Assembly: GCF_002163585.1 (NCBI RefSeq)
Contig: NZ_CP015579.1
Location: 744,001-808,000 of the forward strand
From: Tatumella citrea
GTDB lineage: Bacteria; Pseudomonadota; Gammaproteobacteria; Enterobacterales; Enterobacteriaceae
DNA length: 64,000 bases
Direction of reading: 5' to 3'
The notes beneath the pieces are model-generated. The model was not told where the DNA came from and made no database searches. It worked only from the letters and a program-made list of their open reading frames with translations. The translations under genes and the position numbers were made by a program. Below, one piece after another: positions 55,590 through 64,000 of this stretch (the stretch's first letter is position 1; every line of letters begins with the position of its first letter).

Positions 55590-56210
55590 TCAGGGATTAA
55601 TTAAACGGCCAATTGAACGAAAGAATTGTGTCTGCTCTGCACCTTTTTTTATGGCACCTTCACGGTAAAAGTAGACTTTACGCAGATTACAGTTAAGCAG
55701 CTCTGCAATATTTTTAGTGTTCAGGTTGTAGAGATAGGCACGTAGCAGAGAAACCTGCTCTTTGTTGAGATTGAGCCGATTTTCAAATATAACACTATAA
55801 TTTCTTTTACATTTTTCGCTGTTGTTACGGCAAAGTATGCGGATGAAGAAGCTGAAGTCATCCAGAGATAATCGTTTATCCAGCTCAAAATCGGCATTTT
55901 TGATACTCATAAACTGATGCAGTACAGAAAGCAGACAGACTTTACATTCCGGCAAGCTTTGTTTAATTCTTAAAATATCGCTTTCCGGGTCAATGACTAT
56001 CGAGTGGGTCGTGAGGGTATCATAGAAGACGAATTCAAAACTGCCCGCTGACGGGTGATTAAGCAGCTCATCGACAGAGGAGAACTCCTGAACTGATATA
56101 TTATCAGAAATGTATCTGCATAAGGTTTTAATTGCGATACAGGTATAATTACAGGTATCAACAATAGCAATTGACCGAATGACTTCCTTGTTATTCATAT
56201 AGCACCACAT
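55590..56210 (-). CDS. LuxR-type orphan regulator (RcsA/BglJ-like)
   Basis: A 206-residue protein with an N-terminal receiver-like domain (about 12-120, with AIVDTCNYTCIAIKTLC and FEFVFYDTLTTHSIVID) and a C-terminal LuxR helix-turn-helix (about 145-200, with LNKEQVSLLRAYLYNLNTKNIAELLNCNLRKVYFYREGAIKK). This is the layout of RcsA and BglJ, which pair with RcsB and need no phosphorylation. Start may be this ATG or the one four codons in. It is more AT-rich than its neighbours and has an AT-rich 600-base upstream region, suggesting transfer. Confidence 0.75.
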   Translation of the reverse strand: MWCYMNNKEVIRSIAIVDTCNYTCIAIKTLCRYISDNISVQEFSSVDELLNHPSAGSFEFVFYDTLTTHSIVIDPESDILRIKQSLPECKVCLLSVLHQFMSIKNADFELDKRLSLDDFSFFIRILCRNNSEKCKRNYSVIFENRLNLNKEQVSLLRAYLYNLNTKNIAELLNCNLRKVYFYREGAIKKGAEQTQFFRSIGRLINP

Positions 56211-56815
56211 TTTTTTTACAGTGTTGATTTTTATGTGAAATCCATGTACCGGTGATATTGGTATTGGTGCCCGTGTGAGACATTTCCTGGCGCTGTCAGT
56301 GATGACATCCGACTCACGGTATATTTTATTGAGTAGAGTTTCTCTCCTGGTAATAATAATATCGTTTGATTATGTCAGTTATTTACCCCTTGTTCCAGCA
56401 GGCCAGGTAGAATTATCTGAAAATAAGAATATTACAGTTTTAGCAAAGCGTTATGTGGAGCCTTTTAGACGCTAATTTAAAAACTTGAGGCGCAGAATAT
56501 CTGTCATAAATAATCATTGTCCTGGCGTTTATTTGTCATTTTTATATTCAGTATTTGTCACAAATGATCCGGTGAAGTTTGCTTTATGAAAAAATACCAA
56601 CGGTTTGTTGAGCATAATGATAACCACTGTGCAGTCATTGCGGCGAACAATACTTAAGCTCCAGTGTTTCGCTGAAAGAAAAATCATGTCGTGGATAAAT
56701 CTGACAAAGATCACACATTGTAAATAAAGGGCCAAAAAAAACAGTCATCCTCTTTCATGCGTAGCCAGAAGGCGAGTAAAGTTACGCGTAACAGTTGATG
56801 AAATGAGATTCTCTG
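56211..56815. other. AT-rich intergenic region, about 600 bases
   Basis: No supported gene; frames of 66-68 codons at 56275 (+) and 56529 (-) lack ribosome sites and family marks. The right end carries the GTTACGCGTAAC palindrome listed separately. Confidence 0.35.
56781..56792 (+). promoter_or_regulatory. LacI-type operator before the idnO-like gene
   Basis: GTTACGCGTAAC is a perfect 12-bp palindrome with a central CG, of the kind bound by GntR/IdnR-type LacI regulators, 24 bases before the start codon. The regulator encoded at 58963 in the same cluster is the likely binder. Confidence 0.6.
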
Positions 56816-57580
56816 ATGAGTAAATTATTCGATTTAACCGGCAAACGGGCACTGATTACCGGGTCAACACAAGGACTGGGATTGTTGATGGCGCGTGGGT
56901 TGGGCGAGCACGGTGCAGAAGTGATTATTAACGGACGCGACCTGCAACGTTGTGAAAGCGCGGTCGCAGAATTACAGACGTTAGGAATCCGGGCCAGCGC
57001 CAGTGCTTTTGATGTCACCGATCCTGCCGCAGTCACCGCCGCGATTGAACGTATTGAAACCGAAACCGGCCCGTTGGATATTTTAATTAACAATGCCGGA
57101 ATCCAGTATCGTGCTCCTTTCACGGAGTTTCCGGTGGATCAGTGGGACAGGATTATTGACGTCAATCAGAAGTCAGTATTTCTTGTTTCACAGCAGGTTG
57201 CCCGAAAAATGATGACCCGCAAGCGCGGGAAAATTATTAATATTTGCTCAATGCAGAGCGAATTAGGACGCGATAATATTACGCCTTACGCTGCCTCAAA
57301 AGGTGCGGTGAAAATGCTGACCAAAGGGATGTGTGTCGAACTGGCACGCTATAACATTCAGGTCAACGCGATTGCTCCCGGCTATTTTGATTCAGAAATG
57401 ACGGCAGCTCTGGTAAACGATAAGCAATTTTCTGACTGGCTGTGTCGCCGGACTCCAGCCGCTCGCTGGGGAAAACCTGAAGAACTGATGGGTGCTGCGG
57501 TATTTCTGTCAGCTCAGGCCTCGGATTTCGTTAACGGTCATGTCTTATTTGTCGACGGCGGAATGCTGGCCTCAGTATAA
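56816..57580 (+). CDS. idnO: SDR oxidoreductase, gluconate 5-dehydrogenase-like
   Basis: A 254-residue short-chain dehydrogenase. Cofactor site TGSTQGLGLLMA at about 15-26, NNAG near 90, and catalytic Ser/Tyr/Lys in ICSMQSE and YAASKGAV (Y-x-x-x-K). The start LFDLTGKRALITGS and end FVNGHVLFVDGGMLASV resemble IdnO, which reduces 5-ketogluconate to gluconate. It is followed by an ACS-type transporter and a gluconate-type LacI regulator, which supports a ketogluconate role. Exact sugar acid not certain. Confidence 0.82.
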   Translation: MSKLFDLTGKRALITGSTQGLGLLMARGLGEHGAEVIINGRDLQRCESAVAELQTLGIRASASAFDVTDPAAVTAAIERIETETGPLDILINNAGIQYRAPFTEFPVDQWDRIIDVNQKSVFLVSQQVARKMMTRKRGKIINICSMQSELGRDNITPYAASKGAVKMLTKGMCVELARYNIQVNAIAPGYFDSEMTAALVNDKQFSDWLCRRTPAARWGKPEELMGAAVFLSAQASDFVNGHVLFVDGGMLASV

Positions 57581-57661
57581 AATACAGGGGCAGACGGAAT
57601 CAGAGTTTGCCCTGAAGATATCTTACTGGTTGCCCCTTCGGCACACACAGGATGTTCCCCC

Positions 57662-58951
57662 ATGAATACAAGCAGAAAACTGCCGGTGAAACGCTGGTGG
57701 TATTTAATGCCGGTGATTTTTATTACTTACAGCCTGGCATATCTGGATCGGGCCAACTACGGCTTTGCTGCTGCCTCTGGGATTGAAGCAGATCTTGGAA
57801 TTAGCCGTGGCACCTCCTCTCTGATTGGAGCACTGTTCTTTCTCGGCTACTTCATTTTTCAGGTGCCCGGGGCAATTTATGCAGTGAAACGCAGTGTCCG
57901 TAAACTGGTGTTTACCAGCCTGCTGTTGTGGGGATTTTGTGCCGCTGCGACCGGACTTATCAGCAATATTCCGGCTCTGATGGTGATCCGCTTTGTTCTG
58001 GGTGTTGTTGAAGCCGCAGTGATGCCAGCGATGCTGATTTACATCAGCAACTGGTTCACCCGTCAGGAACGTTCACGGGCTAATACCTTTCTGGTATTAG
58101 GTAACCCGGTCACGGTGTTATGGATGTCTATTGTTTCCGGATATCTGATCAATGCTTTTGGCTGGCGGGAAATGTTTATTTTCGAGGGTGTGCCTGCCTT
58201 AATCTGGGCCATCTTCTGGTGGTTTATTGTCCGGGACAAACCGGAGCAGGTGAGCTGGCTGACAGAAACAGAAAAGCAGCAACTGGCCAGTGCAATGGCT
58301 GAAGAGCAGCAGGCAATACCACCGATGCGCAATGTGCCGCAGGCCCTGCGTTCCCGCAATGTGGTGGTACTGTGCCTGTTACACGCTCTGTGGAGCATCG
58401 GAGTGTATGGTTTTATGATGTGGATGCCATCGATACTGCGTAGCGCTGCATCAATGGACATTGTCCGGGTAGGCTGGCTGGCCGCAGTTCCGTATCTGGC
58501 CGCGATTATTACTATGCTGGTGATTTCATGGCTGTCAGATAAAACCGGGCTGCGTCGGCTTTTTATCTGGCCATTATTGCTGATTGCGTCAGTTACTTTT
58601 TTTGGGTCCTGGTTACTTGGGAGCTACTCATTCTGGTTTTCCTATGGCTTGCTGGTACTGGCTGCTGCTTGTATGTATGCCCCGTATGGACCGTTTTTTG
58701 CGTTGATTCCTGAATTGCTGCCAAAAAATGTGGCGGGGATTTCTATCGGGTTAATTAACTGTTGCGGGGCGCTGGGAGCTTTTGCCGGAGCCTGGCTGGT
58801 GGGCTATCTTAATGGTCTGACCGGTGGTCCGGGGGCTTCTTACACTTTTATGGCCATTGCATTGCTGGTTTCTGTAGGGTTGGTGTTTTTCCTGAAAGTC
58901 CCTTCAGGGAATTTGGTCACTCGTCGGTTGCTGAAAGGTGATGCAAAGTAA
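57662..58951 (+). CDS. MFS sugar-acid transporter (anion:cation symporter family), set 2
   Basis: A 429-residue transporter with twelve membrane segments. LAYLDRANYGFAAASGIEADLGISR near 20-45, GYFIFQVPGAIYAVKRSVRK, WFTRQERSRANTFLVLG and SWLSDKTGLRRLFIW are ACS family marks. It lies between the idnO-like gene and the LacI gene on the same strand and is paralogous to 52884. Probably imports the substrate of the idnO-like enzyme. Confidence 0.9.
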   Translation: MNTSRKLPVKRWWYLMPVIFITYSLAYLDRANYGFAAASGIEADLGISRGTSSLIGALFFLGYFIFQVPGAIYAVKRSVRKLVFTSLLLWGFCAAATGLISNIPALMVIRFVLGVVEAAVMPAMLIYISNWFTRQERSRANTFLVLGNPVTVLWMSIVSGYLINAFGWREMFIFEGVPALIWAIFWWFIVRDKPEQVSWLTETEKQQLASAMAEEQQAIPPMRNVPQALRSRNVVVLCLLHALWSIGVYGFMMWMPSILRSAASMDIVRVGWLAAVPYLAAIITMLVISWLSDKTGLRRLFIWPLLLIASVTFFGSWLLGSYSFWFSYGLLVLAAACMYAPYGPFFALIPELLPKNVAGISIGLINCCGALGAFAGAWLVGYLNGLTGGPGASYTFMAIALLVSVGLVFFLKVPSGNLVTRRLLKGDAK

Positions 58952-58962
58952 AAGGAATAGCG

Positions 58963-59967
58963 ATGAAACGGAACAGGATGTCTTTGCAGGATATTGCGGA
59001 CCTCGCCGGACTGACCAAAATGACGGTCAGCCGTTATATGCGTGGACCGGAAAATGTGTCGGAACGTAGCCGTCGGGCCATTGATGAAGTTATGCGTCAG
59101 CATGACTATATTCCTAACCGGTTACCGGATATTTTAGCCGGGGCCCGTAGCCGGACCCTGGGAGTGATTATTCCTTCGTTTCGCAATCAGATCTTTGCTG
59201 ATGTACTCGATGGTATTCAGCAGGTGGCCGAAGAGCATAATTATCAGACCATTATTGCCAGCCATGATTATGACCCCCTGACTGAACAGCAAAAAATTAT
59301 CACACTACTGTCATACCATATCGATGCGTTGATCCTGACCGGCAGGCAACACAGCCAGCCAGCACTTAGCAGCATTCGTGCCTCCGGTGTTCCGGTGGCA
59401 GAACTGATGGAAATTGGTCCCGGAGCGCTGGATTTGCAGGTCGGTTTTAATAACCAGCAGGCAGCCTTTGATATGACTGAACAACTGATTGCCCGGGGGC
59501 GGCAGCATATTGTTTTCCTGGGTTCGATGGATGACCCGCGAGACATCAGCCGCTACCGGGGGGTTGAACAGGCCCTGCAAAGCCGGGGAATGGAAGGGCG
59601 GCATATTGTGCCAAAAGAGATATCTTCGATGGCTCTCGGACAGAAAATGTTCGGACAGATTATGCAGAAGTTCCCGCAAACCGACGCGGTGTTCTGTACT
59701 AATGATGACCTGGCCGTGGGGGTTTTACTGGAATGTCAGGCCCTGAAAATCGCAGTTCCGCAGCAAATCGCGATAGCCGGGTTCCACGGACTGGATATTG
59801 GTCATGCAAATCAGCAAAAAATTGCCAGTGTTATCACTCCAAGATTAGCTATCGGGCAGGTTGCTACCAGGCAACTGTTAAACAGACTGGAAGACAAGAG
59901 CGATTCCGCTGCTGAGGAACTGTGTATAGATCTGGGATACCGGTTATTTTTGGGGGATACCCTGTAG
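58963..59967 (+). CDS. LacI-family regulator, GntR/IdnR-like, set 2
   Basis: A 334-residue LacI regulator. HTH MSLQDIADLAGLTKMTVSRYMRGPENV at about 6-32; effector domain with LGVIIPSFRNQIFADVLDGIQ, VFCTNDDLAVGVLLECQ and IAIAGFHGLDIGH, closely parallel to the set 1 regulator. Eleven bases after the MFS gene, so it is the third gene of an operon it likely controls through the palindrome upstream of the idnO-like gene. Confidence 0.92.
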   Translation: MKRNRMSLQDIADLAGLTKMTVSRYMRGPENVSERSRRAIDEVMRQHDYIPNRLPDILAGARSRTLGVIIPSFRNQIFADVLDGIQQVAEEHNYQTIIASHDYDPLTEQQKIITLLSYHIDALILTGRQHSQPALSSIRASGVPVAELMEIGPGALDLQVGFNNQQAAFDMTEQLIARGRQHIVFLGSMDDPRDISRYRGVEQALQSRGMEGRHIVPKEISSMALGQKMFGQIMQKFPQTDAVFCTNDDLAVGVLLECQALKIAVPQQIAIAGFHGLDIGHANQQKIASVITPRLAIGQVATRQLLNRLEDKSDSAAEELCIDLGYRLFLGDTL

Positions 59968-59995
59968 CCGGCATCCCTTTCCGTTGCACAGAGCA

Positions 59996-60027
59996 GAGCC
60001 AGAGGAGACGGACAGTGCCTCTGGCTC
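59996..60027. terminator. Shared hairpin between convergent lacI-type and narI genes
   Basis: Perfect 10-bp stem GAGCCAGAGG/CCTCTGGCTC with a 12-base loop in the 64-base gap between convergent stops; no long T run. Confidence 0.55.
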
Positions 60028-60031
60028 CGGT

Positions 60032-60712
60032 TTAACGACGCGAACGTACCAGCTGATATCTCCGTGTCAGATACTCAACTGGTGCGCTCCAGATATGTAC
60101 CAGTCGGGTAAACGGGAACAGCAGGAACAGAGTCATTCCCAGTACCAGGTGTATCCGGTAAATGAAATCGACCCCTTGCAGGCTGGCTGCCGCATTTCCG
60201 CGAAAAGTCACCACCGATTGTGCCCAGCCCACCAGTTTCATCATCTCGTGCCCGTCCATATGCTGTGCAGAGAACAGAATAGTTATCAGCCCCAGACATG
60301 CCTGAATCAGCAGTAAGCTGAGGATCAGGATATCGGCCCGGGTCGAGGTGGCGCGGATGCGTGGATTATACAGACGACGCTTTAGCAGCATTCCGCCGCC
60401 GGTCAGGGTCATTATTCCGCAAACTCCTCCAGCCAGCATGGCCAGTTTTTGTTTGGCGGCAATCGACAGGAATGGTTCATATACCCAGTGTGGGGTCAGT
60501 AGTCCAAACAGATGGCCAAATAAAATACCAAGAATTCCGATATGAAACAGGTTTGATGCCAGGGTCATACCTTCTTTATCCAGCATCTGGCTGGAGGCCG
60601 CTCGCCAGCTGTACTGGCCGTAGTCATAACGGAGCCAGCTACCTACCAGAAATACGGTGCCGCACAGGTAAGGGTAAAGGTCGAACAGAAACGTATTCAG
60701 CCAGCTCATCAT
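60032..60712 (-). CDS. narI: NarI, cytochrome b subunit of respiratory nitrate reductase
   Basis: A 226-residue inner-membrane protein with five membrane segments that takes electrons from quinol and passes them to NarH. The four haem ligands match E. coli: H57 and H67 in [18 protein letters not shown]188 and H206 near the end (RIHLVLG and RLVHIWSAP). Its ATG overlaps the narJ TGA as ATGA. Last gene of narGHJI. Confidence 0.96.
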   Translation of the reverse strand: MMSWLNTFLFDLYPYLCGTVFLVGSWLRYDYGQYSWRAASSQMLDKEGMTLASNLFHIGILGILFGHLFGLLTPHWVYEPFLSIAAKQKLAMLAGGVCGIMTLTGGGMLLKRRLYNPRIRATSTRADILILSLLLIQACLGLITILFSAQHMDGHEMMKLVGWAQSVVTFRGNAAASLQGVDFIYRIHLVLGMTLFLLFPFTRLVHIWSAPVEYLTRRYQLVRSRR

Positions 60713-61401
60713 TTTCGACCTCCTGCGGATAAATCCAGATATTGTGGGGTAACCTGCTGGCTGAAACGCTGTCGGTATTGCTGTTCAGCGGCCTGTTTGC
60801 ACGCAGGATCTTCGATAAATTTCACCTGTTCCTCCTCCCAGAGCGCATCCATTGCCTGAGGGGTATCATCCCGGGATTCCCCCGCAATTTTTTCCAGCAC
60901 GCTGGCACTGCGCAGCGGACTGTCTGCCAGCCCCAGCAGCATGTCGAATAATGGCCTGAATTCACTGCCACGTTGGGCCAGACGGCCACCAAGTAATGCC
61001 AGAATTTCCGCAATATCCCGTAATCCCTGACGGCTTTCACTTTCAGAACAAAGCGATAAATACTCCAGATAAACGGGCAGATAGTCAGGCAGTTCCCGGC
61101 TATCCGCTTCAAGACCTGCAGCCTGATATTGTGCCAGAAGATCGACCATCGCCTGTCCCCGGTCACGGGATTCAGCATGGACATGTTCAAACAGCAACAG
61201 GGAGGTGGCCCTGCCGCGATCAAATGTCTCACACCATTCCTGCTGGCGATCCAGCAGCGGAGCCTGCAGGTAACCCTGGACAAACGGGGACAGTTCGGGA
61301 TAGTCGGCTACTGTCAGCGCCAGGATTTCATCTGCGGCATCCCAGAGCGTCTGAGAAGGATATTCAAGCAGGATAGCGATCAGTTTTAATGCTGACATCA
61401 C
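60709..61401 (-). CDS. narJ: NarJ, nitrate reductase assembly chaperone
   Basis: A 230-residue chaperone that helps insert the molybdenum cofactor and fit NarGH to NarI; it is not part of the final enzyme. Helical TorD-like fold, with [22 protein letters not shown] at the start and [25 protein letters not shown] near 70-95, both family marks. Overlaps narH and narI by four bases each, so all are coupled. Confidence 0.95.
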   Translation of the reverse strand: MMSALKLIAILLEYPSQTLWDAADEILALTVADYPELSPFVQGYLQAPLLDRQQEWCETFDRGRATSLLLFEHVHAESRDRGQAMVDLLAQYQAAGLEADSRELPDYLPVYLEYLSLCSESESRQGLRDIAEILALLGGRLAQRGSEFRPLFDMLLGLADSPLRSASVLEKIAGESRDDTPQAMDALWEEEQVKFIEDPACKQAAEQQYRQRFSQQVTPQYLDLSAGGRK

Positions 61402-62930
61402 TGACCTCCTGCTTTATCCGAAACATCGATGGCATCGATGCGGCGACTGTTAAACAGGTTGAAATGTGAATCGCTGCCGTGGCAGCCATCGCCAAAACTG
61501 AAACCACAGCCGTTACGTTCAGGAAACGCCTCGCGAGCCAGTTCGCGATGACCGGAAGGCACGACAAAACGGTCTTCATAGTTGGCTATCGCCAGATAGC
61601 GGTACATCTCTTCGGCCTGTTCTGCTGTCAGCCCGGTTTCCTGCAGGGCGCGGGTGTCAGTAATACCTTCGACAGTCTGGGCCCGTTTGTAATGACGCAT
61701 CGCCATCATACGTTTCAGTGCAGACAAGACCGGCGCGGTGTCACCAGCGGTCAGCATATTGGCAAGATACCGCAGCGGTATCCGCAACTGTTCTACTGCC
61801 GGGAGTACCCCCTCAGACTCAAGAATTCCGGACTCTGCGGCAGACTGTAGCGGAGAAAGTGGCGGTACGTACCAGACCATTGGCAGTGTGCGGTATTCCG
61901 GATGCAACGGCAGCGCCAGTTTCCATTCCATTGCTAGTTTCCAGACCGGTGAGTTTTGTGCCGCTTCCAGAACATTCTGTGGAATGCCCTGTTGCAGTGC
62001 TTCTGCAATCACCTGAGGATCGTTCGGGTCGAGAAAGACTTCTGTCTGGCGCTGGTATAAATCCTGTTCTTCGGCGGTACTGGCGGCAGGCAGAATTTTA
62101 TCTGCGTCATACAGCAGAACCCCGAGGTAACGAATACGGCCAACGCAGGTCTCGGAGCAGACAGTGGGCATACCCGCTTCAATACGCGGATAACAGAAAA
62201 TGCATTTTTCTGATTTCCCACTTTTCCAGTTGAAATAGATTTTTTTATACGGACAACCGCTGATGCACAGACGCCAGCCACGACAGCGATCCTGGTCAAT
62301 CAGGACGATACCGTCTTCCTCACGTTTATAAATTGCCCCGCTCGGACAGGTGGCAACACAGGCCGGATTGAGGCAGTGCTCACAAAGCCTCGGCATATAC
62401 ATCATAAATGTATGTTCAAACTCGCCGTAAATCTGCTTTTCTATCTGTGCAAAGTTCTGATCGGCAGAACGTTTTTCGAACTCACCACCCAGAATTTCTT
62501 CCCAGTTGGGGCCGGAAGTGATCTTATCCATCCTCTGACCGCTGATAAGTGAACGCGGGCGGGCAGTAGGCTGATGTTTACCCTGCGGTGCGTTGTGCAG
62601 ATGCTGGTAATCAAAGGTGAATGGTTCATAGTAATCATCTATTCCCGGGACGACCGGGTTAGCAAAAATTTTACTCAGTACTCCGACTTTATTGCCCAGA
62701 CGAGGAGTAATGCGGCCATTTATTTTACGAATCCAGCCTCCCTGCCATTTTTCCTGATCCTCCCAGGCGGCGGGATAACCAATACCAGGTTTGCTTTCAA
62801 CGTTATTGAACCAGGCATATTCCATACCTTCACGACTGGTCCAGACATTTTTACAGGTCACAGAACAGGTATGACAGCCAATACATTTATCAAGGTTGAG
62901 CACCATGCCAACCTGGGAACGTATTTTCAT
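61398..62930 (-). CDS. narH: NarH, iron-sulphur subunit of respiratory nitrate reductase
   Basis: A 510-residue electron-transfer subunit (E. coli 512). Four cysteine groups are visible: CIGCHTCSVTCK at the start, CEHCLNPACVATCPSG, CRGWRLCISGCPYKK and CIFCYPR. The Trp in the third group (CRGW) is the known replacement that gives a 3Fe-4S cluster. It connects NarI haems to the NarG molybdenum site on the cytoplasmic side. Start touches the narG stop. Confidence 0.97.
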   Translation of the reverse strand: MKIRSQVGMVLNLDKCIGCHTCSVTCKNVWTSREGMEYAWFNNVESKPGIGYPAAWEDQEKWQGGWIRKINGRITPRLGNKVGVLSKIFANPVVPGIDDYYEPFTFDYQHLHNAPQGKHQPTARPRSLISGQRMDKITSGPNWEEILGGEFEKRSADQNFAQIEKQIYGEFEHTFMMYMPRLCEHCLNPACVATCPSGAIYKREEDGIVLIDQDRCRGWRLCISGCPYKKIYFNWKSGKSEKCIFCYPRIEAGMPTVCSETCVGRIRYLGVLLYDADKILPAASTAEEQDLYQRQTEVFLDPNDPQVIAEALQQGIPQNVLEAAQNSPVWKLAMEWKLALPLHPEYRTLPMVWYVPPLSPLQSAAESGILESEGVLPAVEQLRIPLRYLANMLTAGDTAPVLSALKRMMAMRHYKRAQTVEGITDTRALQETGLTAEQAEEMYRYLAIANYEDRFVVPSGHRELAREAFPERNGCGFSFGDGCHGSDSHFNLFNSRRIDAIDVSDKAGGQ

Positions 62931-64000
62931 TACTCCGCCTCCTGTGTCTGGTCGCGGCCTTCGTCATCCAGCCAACTGATATTTTTCATTTTTCGCACAA
63001 TGATAAATTCATCCCGGTTTGAACCGACGGTGCCGTAATAGTTGAATCCGTAACACTGATGAACATAACCACCAATCATATGGGTAGGTTTCGGACTGAT
63101 ACGGGTCACCGAGTTATGAATTCCTCCACGCATACCAGTGACTTCCGAACCTGGAATATTAGTTATTCGCTCCTGAGCGTGGTACATCATAGTCATCCCT
63201 GCCGGGACGCGCTGGCTGACAACTGCACGGGCTGTCAGTGCACCATTGCTGTTAAATGCTTCGATCCAGTCGTTATCACGGATGCCCATTTCCCGGGCGT
63301 CCTGCTCACTCATCCAGACAATCGGTCCGCCACGGGACAGTGTCAGCATTAGCAGATTCTCGCTGTAGGTGGAGTGAATGCCCCATTTCTGATGTGGCGT
63401 CAGAAAGTTAAGTGTTTTTTCCGGATAACCGTTGGACGGAATATGACTGAGTTGTTCAACGCTACGGGTATTAACCGGCGGCCGGTAGCTGACCAGGCTT
63501 TCACCGAATGCCCGCATCCACGGATGATCCTGATACAACTGTTGGCGGCCAGTCAGCGTTCGCCACGGGATCAGTTCATGGACGTTGGTATAGCAGGCGT
63601 TGTAGGAAACATGCTCATCCTCCAGCCCTGACCAGGTGGGGCTGGAGATGATTTTGCGCGGTTGTGCCTGAATATCCCGGAAACGGATTTTTTCATCCTG
63701 TTTTGGCATAGCAAGATGGGTATGATCCCGGCCGGTGATTTTGCCCAGTGCCTGCCAGGCTTTAACCGCAACCTGGCCGTTAGTTTCAGGTGCCAGAGCC
63801 AGGATCATTTCAGCGGCATCAATCGCGGAATTGAGCTGTGGCTGACCTTTGCCAGCCCCTTCATGACAACTATGGTTCAGCTGCCGCAGCAGTTCGACCT
63901 CTTTTTCGGTATTCCAGCTGATCCCTTTACCGCCATTCCCCAGTTTTTCAAGCAACGGGCCAACAGACATAAAGCGCTCACTGAGTGCCGGATAATCCCG
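62930..64000 (-). CDS. narG: NarG, catalytic subunit of respiratory nitrate reductase, C-terminal part
   Basis: The last 356 residues or so of the molybdenum subunit. The frame is open through the right edge, and the ten codons before MSVGPLLEKLGNG read RDYPALSERF, continuing the protein rather than marking a start. Family marks are ETNGQVAVKAW, EDEHVSYNACYTNVHELIPWRTLTGRQQLY, HQKWGIHSTYSENLLML, NGALTARAVVSQRVPAGM and FNYYGTVGSNRDEF. The full protein is about 1,250 residues, so some 70% lies beyond the window, with the operon promoter. Confidence 0.97.
   Translation of the reverse strand, partial: RDYPALSERFMSVGPLLEKLGNGGKGISWNTEKEVELLRQLNHSCHEGAGKGQPQLNSAIDAAEMILALAPETNGQVAVKAWQALGKITGRDHTHLAMPKQDEKIRFRDIQAQPRKIISSPTWSGLEDEHVSYNACYTNVHELIPWRTLTGRQQLYQDHPWMRAFGESLVSYRPPVNTRSVEQLSHIPSNGYPEKTLNFLTPHQKWGIHSTYSENLLMLTLSRGGPIVWMSEQDAREMGIRDNDWIEAFNSNGALTARAVVSQRVPAGMTMMYHAQERITNIPGSEVTGMRGGIHNSVTRISPKPTHMIGGYVHQCYGFNYYGTVGSNRDEFIIVRKMKNISWLDDEGRDQTQEAE

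Noticed and set aside
56275..56735. Two frames of 66-68 codons in the AT-rich region before the idnO-like gene
   Set aside because: Opposite strands, no ribosome sites, and hydrophobic or random-looking composition.
62930..63970. The 346-codon frame at the right edge as a complete gene starting at 63970
   Set aside because: The frame stays open to 64000 and the sequence is the C-terminal part of NarG, so the ATG is internal.

Overview
The window looks like chromosome from a gamma-proteobacterium of the Enterobacterales. Several genes match E. coli-type families closely along their length: narGHJI, umuD/umuC, efeUOB, cytoplasmic amyA and an LpxO-like hydroxylase. A membrane PQQ sugar dehydrogenase together with two ketogluconate-type regulator/transporter modules recalls Erwiniaceae such as Tatumella or Pantoea. 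That placement is an inference from gene content; no marker gene was compared.

Region 1-8.3 kb is AT-rich and reads as a genomic island. On the minus strand it carries hsdM, hsdS, an AAA ATPase and the start of a fourth gene that runs off the left edge; the last three are joined by stop/start overlaps. Next come a wrecked IS2-like orfA, a wrecked plasmid-mobilisation-type gene, an unrecognised AT-rich gene and a TacA/TacT-type acetyltransferase toxin-antitoxin pair. The island ends at two tandem repeats of about 170-185 bp. Each begins with a tRNA 3'-end-like sequence ending in CACCA followed by a terminator, the pattern left by integration into a tRNA gene (tRNA-Phe fits best).

Region 9-17 kb has an orphan polar-amino-acid binding protein, a minus-strand operon for an NCS1 permease, a GMC oxidoreductase and an aldehyde dehydrogenase (import and two-step oxidation of a nitrogen-containing alcohol), a hydroxypyruvate-isomerase-like protein and a HAD phosphatase. 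Region 17-28 kb has a Fur-boxed efeUOB iron-uptake operon with an unusually long EfeU, a beta-lactamase-fold hydrolase, alpha-amylase, a GNAT enzyme and the PQQ dehydrogenase.

Region 28-37 kb holds an LpxO-like gene and then a coherent catabolic cluster: binding protein, proline-racemase-family enzyme, two ABC permeases, ATPase, a fused aconitase-X enzyme and a DapA-like lyase. Three transcription units in it share a GTATACGA operator-like motif. The best reading is uptake and breakdown of hydroxyproline isomers. Region 37-43 kb has regulator/enzyme pairs and the SOS polymerase V genes umuD and umuC, which here are convergent and each have their own LexA box. Region 43-52 kb is a run of LysR/MarR/AraC regulators with flavin, MDR, glyoxalase, methyltransferase and efflux genes. 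Region 52-60 kb contains two paralogous LacI-regulator/MFS-transporter sets, one with a gluconate 5-dehydrogenase-like gene, around a LuxR-type orphan regulator. Region 60-64 kb is the respiratory nitrate reductase operon narGHJI on the minus strand, with narG cut by the right edge.
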